Below, piece by piece: positions 37,901 through 47,100 of a DNA stretch of 64,000 bases (position 1 is its first letter; each line of letters starts with the position of its first letter). The position numbers and the translations under genes are program-made. Below the pieces are notes generated by a model. The model searched no databases and was not told where the DNA came from. It saw only the letters and a program-made list of their open reading frames with translations. Source of the stretch: Aureispira sp050633105 (GTDB taxonomy: Bacteria; Bacteroidota; Bacteroidia; Chitinophagales; Saprospiraceae); the NCBI GenBank assembly GCA_050633105.1, contig JBOEFW010000007.1:29337-93336 (forward strand), read 5' to 3'.

Positions 37901-38262
37901 TCTATTTTGATTTGAATGCGCCTATTAAAACCAATACGGCCTTTCATACCATTTGTGATAATTGTTACCCCTTGATGATTACTGATAATAGTACAGTTAT
38001 TACTACCAACAATATAGCAACAACAGATCTGGGGGTCAAAGTCTACCCTAATCCTGTTACAGGTTACCAATTAACAATTGAGCAAGCTACCGCAGAACCT
38101 TGCGAAATTGAACTATTTACACTGCGTGGTATTCTATTAAAAAGCAGGCAGATGAATCAGCCTATTATGAGCATAGATATGCAAAACTTAGCAATAGGAG
38201 CTTATTTTCTAAGAGTCACTAGAGCTAATTCTAGTAGCGTGTTTAAAATCATTAGACAATAA
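34990..38262 (+). CDS. Large secreted adhesin-like protein with T9SS sorting domain
   Basis: The 1090-residue protein has a signal peptide (MRTTTTGCLFGFLLFFISFS). The N-terminal module, AEFAYECLGQNQYRITLQVY then RGCTKA, is a recurrent module of large Bacteroidota surface proteins, with many paired Cys (SWTGCCRNPDF). Middle and later parts contain Ig-like beta modules, including LYRGTVGSYDPNIKVAEPEG and FQNTGTDTAYQVVILDTLSN, the DUF11/DUF7619-like repeat. The end (VYPNPVTGYQLTIEQ to GAYFLRVTRANSSSVFKIIR) is a type A sorting domain. Surface adhesion or gliding is inferred. It interrupts the LRR series. Confidence 0.85.
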   Translation: MRTTTTGCLFGFLLFFISFSNTLQAVSGAEFAYECLGQNQYRITLQVYRGCTKAALPTTQTIDFNSISCGTTFSTTMNLEQSYEVSGIHSSQIGNSTCNGGTLPGFERYVYVDTIVFPQTCADWIVSWTGCCRNPDFTNLSIAGSSIYVEAGIDSRFLYSSPQFDQPQLGYHCANSNSNGLLHGPHTYPSNMDSFVSTLTCPLQSANNCLSYVTGLSTNMPFLLAPSSSIVVDNIRRKVFFDAANNINQLAAVAMTIYQIKNGDTVGYVQTDFPVVIDSQNIYNNNSIQIKDPLYTTGALINLQKRYNPVLCAGEVLIFSFIAHDPDGDTIHIDPINTNLNQVFGPGNVTILLNSISPFRPDSVQCFIQIIPPSNNLAYDPLKSQWGQHFRVALTDETTLYPSYVNLDMNFNLWSIQHLKVPQICPYASYSLQLETMLETPTSLLAPVTSWTQLSGPPVYFSDTSIHNPIIITTPSIHGDSIVLGVSAVTPIDSLTGNLCFLRSKLVLHYDSSGSCSAPFPNQVIGSIRVDTNQNCLPDISETRWPFYSILLFKKGIDSFYYVAPSTANYEAYLDTGTYMVSVNQFNTSPYWSTCSPNQWITIDTAINPQQLDWAVEPSSLCPKMEVDISASPMRACQGRFVRINYQNTGTIAAHNTYIEVTLDSFLTVLSSTIPISSQVGNVYRFDLDTVPFNSFGSIALMVTTDCSIPVNTPYTITAHVYPDSLCLSSIPNLVIQDSCDLDTAYFQVTNYADAHTIPLEYWIIEDQVVVDTGTLQLGQGQSLQISYPMTAYKTYQLVVNPSASDYAASYIVNCTGDSLYSPILFTPNHQLDYVATLYRGTVGSYDPNIKVAEPEGYGTNHYFSPNTPIDYTVHFQNTGTDTAYQVVILDTLSNHLNIGTLTMQGGSHPYTWRLLPSNLLGYVVLEVTFDNILLVDSITNEPASHGFIHYSIQQKPNLSNFTRIENSASIYFDLNAPIKTNTAFHTICDNCYPLMITDNSTVITTNNIATTDLGVKVYPNPVTGYQLTIEQATAEPCEIELFTLRGILLKSRQMNQPIMSIDMQNLAIGAYFLRVTRANSSSVFKIIRQ

Positions 38263-38301
38263 CACTTATCATACACGACTCGTTGAGTTATTACACCATA
38301 C

Positions 38302-38332
38302 AACCAACCTGCTTTAGAGCAGGTTGGTTTAT
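38302..38332 (+). terminator. Intrinsic terminator after the adhesin gene
   Basis: AACCAACCTGCT (38302-38313) pairs perfectly with AGCAGGTTGGTT (38318-38329) with a TTAG loop, followed by a short T-rich run. It separates the adhesin from the LRR operon. Confidence 0.85.
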
Positions 38333-38351
38333 TAGGATTAGAATTTAAATT

Positions 38352-39899
38352 ATGTCCCTTCATCCCCTTCAAAGTAATCTAGAAGCCTTGTTATCCTCTG
38401 CCAAAACAGAAAATATACAACTTGCCTTTACTTTATTAGAGAACAATACTGACTTAGAATGTCCTCCTCTAGTCGATCAATTACTCCATTTATACGATTG
38501 GTTGATTGCCTGCTATGTGTGGCATCCTAAGGAGAAAATAGAAGATAAAGCCACCATTCTTGCGCAACTTTTATCGCTCAAAGAATTAAAAATTTATGAC
38601 AATCCAGATAAAACAATAGCGCCTGAACTTTGCTATTTATCCGCTTTAGAAGAATTAGACCTCAGTGAAAATAACTTAAAAAAACTCCCCGTTTTTTTAG
38701 GCGCTTTGGAGCAATTAAAAAGTTTGAATTTAAATGACAATGCCTTAAAAGAATTACCTCAAGAATTAGCACAGTTACAACAATTAAAAGCCATTCAACT
38801 TAATAATAATGCTTTTACCCGTCCAGATTTTTCATGGAATCAATGGCCTCAATTAGAGCGAATTTCCTTTTATAACAACCAATTAACAGCGGTCCCCGAA
38901 AGCTTATTAAAAGTCTCTAGTTTAGTAGACCTTGATTTGAGTAACAACCAACTTCAAGTACTGCCAGAAAAATTACAGCAATGGACAGTCCTAGATGGCT
39001 TAAATCTAGCAGGCAATCAACTAGAGCAATTGCCCCAAACACTCGGCACACTTACCCAATTAACCTATCTCAATGTCAAGCGCAACCAACTCCAAGAACT
39101 CCCAACCTCCTTCCAGCAGTTAGAGCAGTTAGAATACTTGTACTTAGGGGAAAATACCTTTCCTACACTGCCTGACTATTTGGGGCAATTGCACCAACTA
39201 AAAGTACTAGACTTAGAGCAGTTAGGTTTAACACAACTCCCACAAGATTGGAGTGGTCTACAGCAATTGGAACACTTAGTATTGTCTTCTAATCAATTGT
39301 CCAGTTTACCTGCTAGCCTAAGCCAGCTTGCTGCACTCACCAAGTTGCAATTACAAAACAATAACTTTGAGGTTTTTCCGATGCCGTTGATTCAATTGCC
39401 CAATTTATTTGCCCTCTCCTTGGATGAGAACAATCTAACCGCTCTACCCAAAGAGATTATTGATTGTCCAAAATTGCGCATGCTGAGTGTGTCTCACAAT
39501 CAACTCCATCAATTGCCTGATAGTTTCCATCAGTTTGACCAATTGATCGCCCTTTCTTTGAGCCACAATCAATTAGAAAAACTCCCTCCCCACTTTGCTA
39601 AAATGAAACAACTCCATGACCTCAATCTAAGTGGCAATCCTTCTTTACAACTCTCCAAAAAGGTCTTGCCCCCTAGCTTAAATTTCTTAAAAATTGCTGC
39701 CATGGGATTAACAGAAGTCCCCTTATGTTTAAGTACCCTCTCTAATCTACACCACTTAGACATTACTAAAAACCCCTTAACAACGCTGCCTGAATGGCTC
39801 TTAAAAATGAATCATTTAAGCTCCTTGTCCGTGGATGCCTCCTTGCAAAAGCATCCTATTGTTGTTCAACTTAGCCAAAAAGGCATTACTATTTGCTAA
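38352..39899 (+). CDS. Leucine-rich-repeat protein, family member 2
   Basis: The 515-residue protein keeps the family N-domain (LQSNLEALLSSAKTENIQLA, FTLLENNTDLECPPLVDQL), then about seventeen LRRs (LEELDLSENNLKKLPVFLGA, LNLAGNQLEQLPQTLGTLTQ) and the cap LPEWLLKMNHLSSLSVDASL. No signal peptide. The next paralogue starts 6 bp after its stop, so the two form an operon. LRR solenoids bind proteins or peptides; the target is unknown. Confidence 0.87.
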   Translation: MSLHPLQSNLEALLSSAKTENIQLAFTLLENNTDLECPPLVDQLLHLYDWLIACYVWHPKEKIEDKATILAQLLSLKELKIYDNPDKTIAPELCYLSALEELDLSENNLKKLPVFLGALEQLKSLNLNDNALKELPQELAQLQQLKAIQLNNNAFTRPDFSWNQWPQLERISFYNNQLTAVPESLLKVSSLVDLDLSNNQLQVLPEKLQQWTVLDGLNLAGNQLEQLPQTLGTLTQLTYLNVKRNQLQELPTSFQQLEQLEYLYLGENTFPTLPDYLGQLHQLKVLDLEQLGLTQLPQDWSGLQQLEHLVLSSNQLSSLPASLSQLAALTKLQLQNNNFEVFPMPLIQLPNLFALSLDENNLTALPKEIIDCPKLRMLSVSHNQLHQLPDSFHQFDQLIALSLSHNQLEKLPPHFAKMKQLHDLNLSGNPSLQLSKKVLPPSLNFLKIAAMGLTEVPLCLSTLSNLHHLDITKNPLTTLPEWLLKMNHLSSLSVDASLQKHPIVVQLSQKGITIC

Positions 39900-39905
39900 T
39901 TCTCC

Positions 39906-41168
39906 ATGAAGTATCAACACGCCCTTCAAGACCTTTTATTATCAGGGCAAGAGAAAAACATTCAACTCGTTTTTACCTTACTGGAAAATGATCCCAGTTT
40001 GGAGCGCCCGCCCTTGATTGATCAGGCCATCCAATTTTATGCAACCTTACTGACAAAGAAATTCTTATTCCGCAATAAGAAACGAACAGAAGAAGTTGCT
40101 ATTTTAACCAACGTTCTTTCTTTAGAAACCTATCACTATAGAAAGCATTCTTTTGAATGGTTGCCTTTACTCGCCTTATTGCCCCAGCTCAAAACTTTCA
40201 ATTTATCAGAGCAGAAGCTTTTAACGATTCCTCCTACAATTGGACAACTGCAACAGGTACAACAATTGGATTTATCTAAGAATAGACTTCAAGAACTGCC
40301 CGCTGAACTCGCCAATTGCCAAAAACTAACAACACTGCTGTTAGACGAAAATAAACTTTCTGCCTTACCTAAGGGATTAGAACAATTGCAAGAATTAAGC
40401 TTGGGCTATCCTAGTTGGAGTGCTTTACCCGAAGGACTTTCTGACTTAACACAGCTCCAAAAATTAACCATTAGCGCCACTAGTTTTTCTTGCAAGGATT
40501 GGGCGCCCTTAGCTGCCTTAACACAATTGGAAGACTTGACCATTCGATATACCTATTGGCAAGAATTCCCTTCGTTTTTAGGCCATTTTAAAGCGTTAAA
40601 AAAGCTTCAAGTTACTCATCAGAATTTCTCCAAATTACCTGTAGCCGTAGAAGCTTGGAACAATGTAGTCTACCTCAATTTAGAACGAAACAAATTGACC
40701 ACACTCCCTGAAGCAATCCAAGGCTGGCAACAATTAGTGACCCTAAAACTGAATCACAATCAACTTAAATTATTACCAGAAGCCCTTGTCAACTTGCCAC
40801 AGTTATCCACCCTTTTTTTGAATCATAACAACCTGCGATCCTTACCTAAAGATTGGAGCAACTTACCTCAGTTGAATAAACTCGTTTTATCGAATAATCA
40901 ACTCAACAGTTTGCCCAACGATTTTGGTCAACTTCCTGCTCTCCAATTTTTAAATTTGAACCACAATCAATTCACTCGGGTTCCTTCCTGCTTAGTCGCG
41001 TTCAACCAGTTGCAAGAACTTAAATTAGCAGGAAATCCATTGACCGCTTTACCTACTTACTTATTAGATTTTCATCAACTTCAAGCACTCTATTTGCCCA
41101 AACGATTAGAAGAAGATCCTGTTGCTCAACAATTACAAAATCGTATCTCTGTTTGGTTTATTCCTTAA
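39906..41168 (+). CDS. Leucine-rich-repeat protein, family member 3
   Basis: The 420-residue paralogue begins HALQDLLLSGQEKNIQLVFT and has the shared PPLIDQ segment. About thirteen LRRs follow, several irregular (LQELSLGYPSWSALPEGLSD). The cap LPTYLLDFHQLQALYLPKRL then EEDP is the closest match to the remnant at 3.4-3.57 kb. It is the last gene of a two-gene unit with member 2. Confidence 0.86.
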   Translation: MKYQHALQDLLLSGQEKNIQLVFTLLENDPSLERPPLIDQAIQFYATLLTKKFLFRNKKRTEEVAILTNVLSLETYHYRKHSFEWLPLLALLPQLKTFNLSEQKLLTIPPTIGQLQQVQQLDLSKNRLQELPAELANCQKLTTLLLDENKLSALPKGLEQLQELSLGYPSWSALPEGLSDLTQLQKLTISATSFSCKDWAPLAALTQLEDLTIRYTYWQEFPSFLGHFKALKKLQVTHQNFSKLPVAVEAWNNVVYLNLERNKLTTLPEAIQGWQQLVTLKLNHNQLKLLPEALVNLPQLSTLFLNHNNLRSLPKDWSNLPQLNKLVLSNNQLNSLPNDFGQLPALQFLNLNHNQFTRVPSCLVAFNQLQELKLAGNPLTALPTYLLDFHQLQALYLPKRLEEDPVAQQLQNRISVWFIP

Positions 41169-41326
41169 GGCCCTATTCTTCCATTTTCTAAGAATTAGAA
41201 TCAAAAACTAGCTACAATTCTTCCTATGCTAGTTATTAGACTTAAAATATTTGTATATTGATTTCTATTTAAAAACAAAACCCATTGCTATTCAACCAGC
41301 TACTAAGATAGTCGTTATTTCAACCC

Positions 41327-42889
41327 ATGAATAAACAACAACATTTAGAACAGCTCTTGTTGTCTCATCAAGAAGAGAATATCCTACTTGCTTTTACATT
41401 ACTTGACAATCAGGAAGAGCTAGTCGCTCCTCCTTTGATTGCAGGATTAGTCTACTTATATCATTGGCTCTCGTCTATTACCCATTTAAATCACTTGCCT
41501 GATTTATCTACACAGTTGGAGCCAGAAAAAGCTATGGTGCTTTGTTTATTAACCCTAGAAGAATTAGCCCTTGCCTTAGAAGAAAACAGCACTATTCCCT
41601 CTGAAATTCAATACCTCTCTGCCCTAAAAAGTCTTTATTTAACAGCTAAGCAATTGCCCTATTTACCGCCAGAAATAGGCCAACTCCAACAACTAAAGCG
41701 CCTCCATTTGGCAGGAGCAACTCTAGAAGAGCTTCCAGCAGAAATAGGCCAATTGACACAACTACAAGAGTTACATTTAAGTGAGAACACCCTTCGACGG
41801 CTCCCAGATACCATAGGACAATTAGCCCAACTAGAAGTCCTTGACCTTTCCTGCAATCAGCTTGTTGCCCTTCCCGACAGTATTGGACAACTTCAACAGC
41901 TCCAAAATTTAAATCTAGGGTTCAATCAACTTCAACAATTACCAGATAACATAACCACCCTTCAACAACTCCATCAGCTATACCTTGGAAAGAACCAACT
42001 GTCACAACTCCCTGAACAAATCGGCCAATTGAAAAACTTGGTCATTCTACACCTTCAAGGCAATCACTTAACAAGCGTTCCCCACTCTTTTGCCCAATTA
42101 CACCAACTACAACAACTGCAAATAGGCAGCAATTCGTTTACAGCGCTTCCTCCTCCTATTCTCCAATTACCTGCCCTTGTTTCTTTAGAAATCAGAGCTG
42201 CTTCCCTTACTCAGCTCCCAGAAAATTGGGAACAGCTGTCTCAATTAATTCACCTTAACCTCTACCACAACCAATTGCACTCCTTACCCAAAGGGCTCTT
42301 ACAATTAAGCCAACTAGAACGCTTATATCTTTCTCAAAATGCCTTTACAAGTTTACCTCATTGGATTTGGGAATTTCCTCATTTATCCATTCTAGACCTT
42401 CATAACAATCAATTAGCGGCTCTCCCCCCTGTCACCATTACTCAAAAGCATTTATCGTCCTTGAATGTAGTGGGCAATAAATTGCAACAACTCCCCATAA
42501 ACTTAGATTTATTACCTAGTTTATTTCTACTCTATGCTTCTAATAATCGCCTAAAAAAATTGCCTGCTTGTCTTACTGCTTTACCCAACTTAGGCATTCT
42601 TCAATTGGATAATAATCCGCTTGCAAGCAGTTTAGATACCCCTATTTTATTAAATCAAGTTCAGCGCTTAAGCCTTTGCTGTTCAAAACTTACACAAGTT
42701 CCGCTTTCGATCAAAACAATGACGTCCCTTCAGCAATTGGATTTAGCTAATAATTGTATTAAAAAACTTCCTCTTTGGCTTACTGGGTTGCCTGTTTTGC
42801 ATAACTTAACGTTGGATGCTTGTTTAAAGACAGATCCTATCGCCGTACAATTAGAAGAAGAACAAGTGAACATTAGTTATCATGGATAA
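41327..42889 (+). CDS. Leucine-rich-repeat protein, family member 4
   Basis: The 520-residue protein starts MNKQQHLEQLLLSHQEENIL and, after the ~90-residue N-domain, has about eighteen LRRs with a strong GQLxQLxxLxL consensus (LHLSENTLRRLPDTIGQLAQ). Its cap is LPLWLTGLPVLHNLTLDACL then KTDPI. Its end overlaps the next paralogue's start by eight bases, and the two N-termini are nearly identical, so they are a tandem duplicate pair. Confidence 0.87.
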   Translation: MNKQQHLEQLLLSHQEENILLAFTLLDNQEELVAPPLIAGLVYLYHWLSSITHLNHLPDLSTQLEPEKAMVLCLLTLEELALALEENSTIPSEIQYLSALKSLYLTAKQLPYLPPEIGQLQQLKRLHLAGATLEELPAEIGQLTQLQELHLSENTLRRLPDTIGQLAQLEVLDLSCNQLVALPDSIGQLQQLQNLNLGFNQLQQLPDNITTLQQLHQLYLGKNQLSQLPEQIGQLKNLVILHLQGNHLTSVPHSFAQLHQLQQLQIGSNSFTALPPPILQLPALVSLEIRAASLTQLPENWEQLSQLIHLNLYHNQLHSLPKGLLQLSQLERLYLSQNAFTSLPHWIWEFPHLSILDLHNNQLAALPPVTITQKHLSSLNVVGNKLQQLPINLDLLPSLFLLYASNNRLKKLPACLTALPNLGILQLDNNPLASSLDTPILLNQVQRLSLCCSKLTQVPLSIKTMTSLQQLDLANNCIKKLPLWLTGLPVLHNLTLDACLKTDPIAVQLEEEQVNISYHG

Positions 42890-44033
42890 ACAACAACATT
42901 TAGAACAACTTTTTTCATCCAATCAGGAGGAAAATATACAACTTGCTTTTACCTTATTAAAAGGACAAGACGATTTAGAAATGCCTGCCTATATTCAGGG
43001 CTTACTCCATTTTTATACGTGGTTGTGTTCCTTAAAATATATGGAACAGCTTCCCCTTATACGAGAGGATTTAGACCACGATAGTGCGATTGTTCTTTGT
43101 TTATTACACTTAAAGGAATTAGAATTAGAGGTACGAGATAGCTCTATAATACCTTCCAGTATTCAATACTTATCTGCGCTAGAGGAACTAAGTATAAGAC
43201 AAGGCCCCATCCAGCAATTGCCTGCTGAAATTGGCTGTTTACGCCAATTGAAGGCGCTTTATATCCATGATCTTTTATTGGAAGAATTACCGCCCACCAT
43301 TGGTCAATTAACCCAATTACAACACCTCGTTGTTGTCAGCAATAAATTGACTGCTCTACCTGACAATATTGGTCAATTGCAACAGCTAGAATTATTAAAA
43401 ATTCCACGCAACCAATGTACCTATTTACCAGAGTCAATTGGTCAATTGCAGGCCTTACAAGTCCTCCATCTAGGAGGAAACCCCTTGTCTCAGTTGCCTA
43501 AAAGCCTAGGACAACTCCAACAATTGGTAGAATTAAATCTCTCTGGTACACCCTTGCAAGAATTCCCTATTTCCTTTACACAACCAACAGCACTCCGTAG
43601 AATTTATTTTGGTCGCAATACCATTCAACTCACGGTTTTACCCTCAGAGATTGGGCAGCTTCGCCATTTAAAATCCCTCAAAATCAACAACAACCAGCTC
43701 ACTGAACTCCCCCAAAGCATCGGCCAATTAGCCGCCCTCCAAGAGCTTAATCTGTGGAGCAATGCCCTTCAACAACTCCCTGAAAGCATTGGGCAGCTCG
43801 CCCAACTCCAACAACTCCATGTCTTACACAATCAATTAACCACGCTCCCATCCAGTTTACAACAGTGTACTCAACTCCATACGCTAGCCATTGCCTTTAA
43901 TCCCTTGCTGCAATTGCCTACTTGGTTGCTGAATTTGGAGGCCTTGCAGCTCTTGCAAGTAGAGGGACGCTTTCGAGATAGTGCTGTGGTCTTGGGCTTG
44001 CAAGCGCGTGGGGTCTTGGTGAAATTACTGTAA
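42882..44033 (+). CDS. Leucine-rich-repeat protein, family member 5
   Basis: The shortest member, 383 residues, starts MDKQQHLEQLFSSNQEENIQ and keeps the N-domain (LKELELEVRDSSIIPSSIQY in place of the first LRR). About twelve LRRs follow (LKINNNQLTELPQSIGQLAA). The cap is LPTWLLNLEALQLLQVEGRF then RDSAV. It overlaps member 4 by eight bases, which implies coupled translation. A 131-bp A+T-rich spacer follows before the Roco gene. Confidence 0.87.
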   Translation: MDKQQHLEQLFSSNQEENIQLAFTLLKGQDDLEMPAYIQGLLHFYTWLCSLKYMEQLPLIREDLDHDSAIVLCLLHLKELELEVRDSSIIPSSIQYLSALEELSIRQGPIQQLPAEIGCLRQLKALYIHDLLLEELPPTIGQLTQLQHLVVVSNKLTALPDNIGQLQQLELLKIPRNQCTYLPESIGQLQALQVLHLGGNPLSQLPKSLGQLQQLVELNLSGTPLQEFPISFTQPTALRRIYFGRNTIQLTVLPSEIGQLRHLKSLKINNNQLTELPQSIGQLAALQELNLWSNALQQLPESIGQLAQLQQLHVLHNQLTTLPSSLQQCTQLHTLAIAFNPLLQLPTWLLNLEALQLLQVEGRFRDSAVVLGLQARGVLVKLL

Positions 44034-44163
44034 TAGTAATTTATTTTTATTTTTAATTCTTTTTATAAAGAAGTTTATTTTTATTACTTTGATAAAGATA
44101 AATGGAGGGGTATTGTTGTAGGGGCTGTTTGGGATTTTTTATTGGTGTTATAACTAGAAGGAT

Positions 44164-47100
44164 ATGAAAGCAGAGGCAATGCGTCGAATAGAGGAATGTA
44201 GGGTTTCTAAAGCGGCTGTATTAGATTTGAGTGAGTTGGCTTTGTCTTCTATTCCTGTGGAGGTTGGGGAGTTGGTTTGGTTGGAGGTGTTAATTCTTAA
44301 TCATAATGAAATCCAGAAGATTGAGAATCTTCAATTTCTAAGCAAGTTACAACGTCTGTACCTTAGAAGTAACAATATCTCCAAAATCGAAAATCTCCAA
44401 TGCCTCATTCAATTACAACACTTACATCTTAGTGATAATCAAATTACAAAGATTGAGAACCTACACCTACTTACCCAATTACAACACCTACATCTCAGTG
44501 ATAATCAAATTTCTAAAATTGAAAACCTTCACCTACTTACTCCATTACAATATCTGTCCCTTGGCAATAACAAAATTTCTAAAATTGAGAACCTACAATC
44601 TCTTATCCAGTTACAATACCTATACCTCTATAAGAATCAAATTACAAAGATTGAAAACCTCCACTTACTTAATCAAGTACAACACCTAGATCTCAGCAAT
44701 AATCAAATTTCTAAAATTGAAAATCTCCACCTACTTACTCTATTACAATATCTATATCTCAATAACAACAAAATTTTAAAAATTGAGAACCTACAATCTC
44801 TTATCCAGTTACAATACCTGCACTTAGACAGTAATCAAATTTCTAAAATTGAAAATCTTCACCTACTTACTCCATTACAACATCTACTCCTCGGTCGTAA
44901 TCGAATTTCTAAAATTGAAAATCTCCAATCTCTTATTCAGTTACAGTATTTATCTCTCTATAAGAACCAAATTTCCAAAATTGAAGGACTAAAACAATTG
45001 ACTCAATTACAAGAATTATCTCTTGAACGCAACCAAATTCAAAAAATACAAGGGTTAAGCCATTTAACTCAATTGGAATATCTTAATCTTCAAAGTAATC
45101 AAATTACAAAAATTGAGGAATTAGACCAATTACAAAACCTTCGTATACTCTTCTTTCAAAGAAATACGATTCAAAAAATACAAGGCCTTCAAAAGTTAAC
45201 CAACCTTAAAAACTTATATCTACATCACAATCAAATTACAAAAATTGAAGGGCTAAAACATTTATCTAATCTAGTCATCCTATACCTCAATAATAACCCC
45301 ATAAAACAAGTAAAAAACCTTGAAGAATTAGAAAAACTACAACTTCTCCATTTATCCAATACTCCAATTAAAGACCTTCATTTTACCACAGCTTCTAAGA
45401 CTTTATTGGAACTACCGATGTACTGGAAAGAACCTACTATAGAAGAAGATATTGCCTATGAGTATGAAGTCCTAAAACCAGGCATCTACCTCCACAATTG
45501 CACCCAACTCGTAGAACCCAGTCCAGAATGGGTTAAGCTAGGCCAAGCCACGGTCCACAACTACTTCCAAGCTTTAAAGCAACAAGGAAAAACAACGCTT
45601 CGAGAAGCCAAACTCATGTTGGTGGGGCGGCCCAATTTAGGAAAAACAACCCTCTCCGCTAAGCTGCGCGATGTTAATAATCCAATGCCTGTTAAGGATG
45701 CCAGTACTAGAGGTATTGAAGTTAAAGATTGGAAATACACTCTAGAAAAGGAAGAATACACCATTCGGATTTGGGATTTTGGAGGGCAAGATATTCAGTA
45801 TGCCATTCATCAATTTTTTATGACGGCTCGTACCATTTATGTGCTCTTGAATTCAACTAGAGAATACAACCATCAACAGCCTGGCAGTGAATATTTAGAT
45901 CATTATTGGTTGCAAGTCATTGAAAAAATGGCCAATAAAAGCCCTACGTTTCATGTGTACAACAAATACAAAGGGCAAGAATCCAATACCAGTGTTCACC
46001 ATAGTCTACGAGCGGCTTATCCCTTTTTGCAAGAACAACCCACCGTTGTAAATCTTAATGAAGTACAGCATCAGCCACAAGAACAAGCCTATTTGCAACA
46101 GCTCCAACAAGGCATTCAAACCGCCGTTCAAGAATTGCCTAATGTAGGCTTGGTTTTGCCTCAAAAGTGGGCGGCCATTCGCACGGCTTTATTGGCCTTA
46201 AAAGAAGAACACCAACAAGCCACGCTTTCCTTAGAAAATTATGAACAACTCTGCCGCGATCATGCCATTGAATCCGAAGAAGTGATGTTGTTAATCAGTC
46301 GCTACTTGCATGAGATTGGAAGTATTATTCATTACAACCAAGAGCCTAGCAACCCCTTGTATCATCTCCTCATCCTAGAACGAGAATGGGCAACCGAGGC
46401 GGTCTATGCCGTGGCATTGAGCCAAAGAATCAAAGATCAATATGGCGTATTTATCGCCGAAGATTTGCCCCCTATTTGGCAAGAACAAGACTCGATTACG
46501 CCACAGCGTTTAAAGAGTTATCAAAAACGCTTGCCCGCCTTGCTGCAATTGTTGGTAAAATTTGAGATTTGTTACTTGTACAATCAAGAACACCAACAAT
46601 ACTTAGTGCCCAAGTGTTTGCCCTTTCAATGCCCTTCTAACCTCCCTGCCCCTAGTGCGGATGCCGTTCGCTTACAATTCAATTATCCGTTTATGCCTTA
46701 TGGCATTGTTAATCGCCTAGCAGTACGCTTGCACCACTATATCAACGACAAACAAATTTGGCGCACAGGCGTTGTTTTTACCAAAGAAAAAGGAGCCGCG
46801 ACTGCTTGGGTAAGTGTTACAGAAACCAGAGATCCCTTGCAACAGCAAAAAATCATTCAATTGACCAGCAGTGGCGATCAAACCCTTCGCTATTTTCTGC
46901 AAGAGCGCATTCTAGAAGAGTTAGAAAAGCTACACGAGATTTATAATATCAGCGACCAAGTAGCTTTGATGGTGCCTTGTATTTGTTTGGAGTGTAGCGA
47001 GAGCAAGGAGCCGTATTTATTTGATTATAAAAAAGACCTGCTCCACAAACTCAAAAAAGGAAAAAAGCCCTCTAAAGAATGCCAACGCTCTTGTGACGAT

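Noticed and set aside
44381..44995. Possible CRISPR or minisatellite array because of regular 66-bp repeats
   Set aside because: The repeats are in frame and encode LRR units of the Roco protein; there are no spacers or cas genes.
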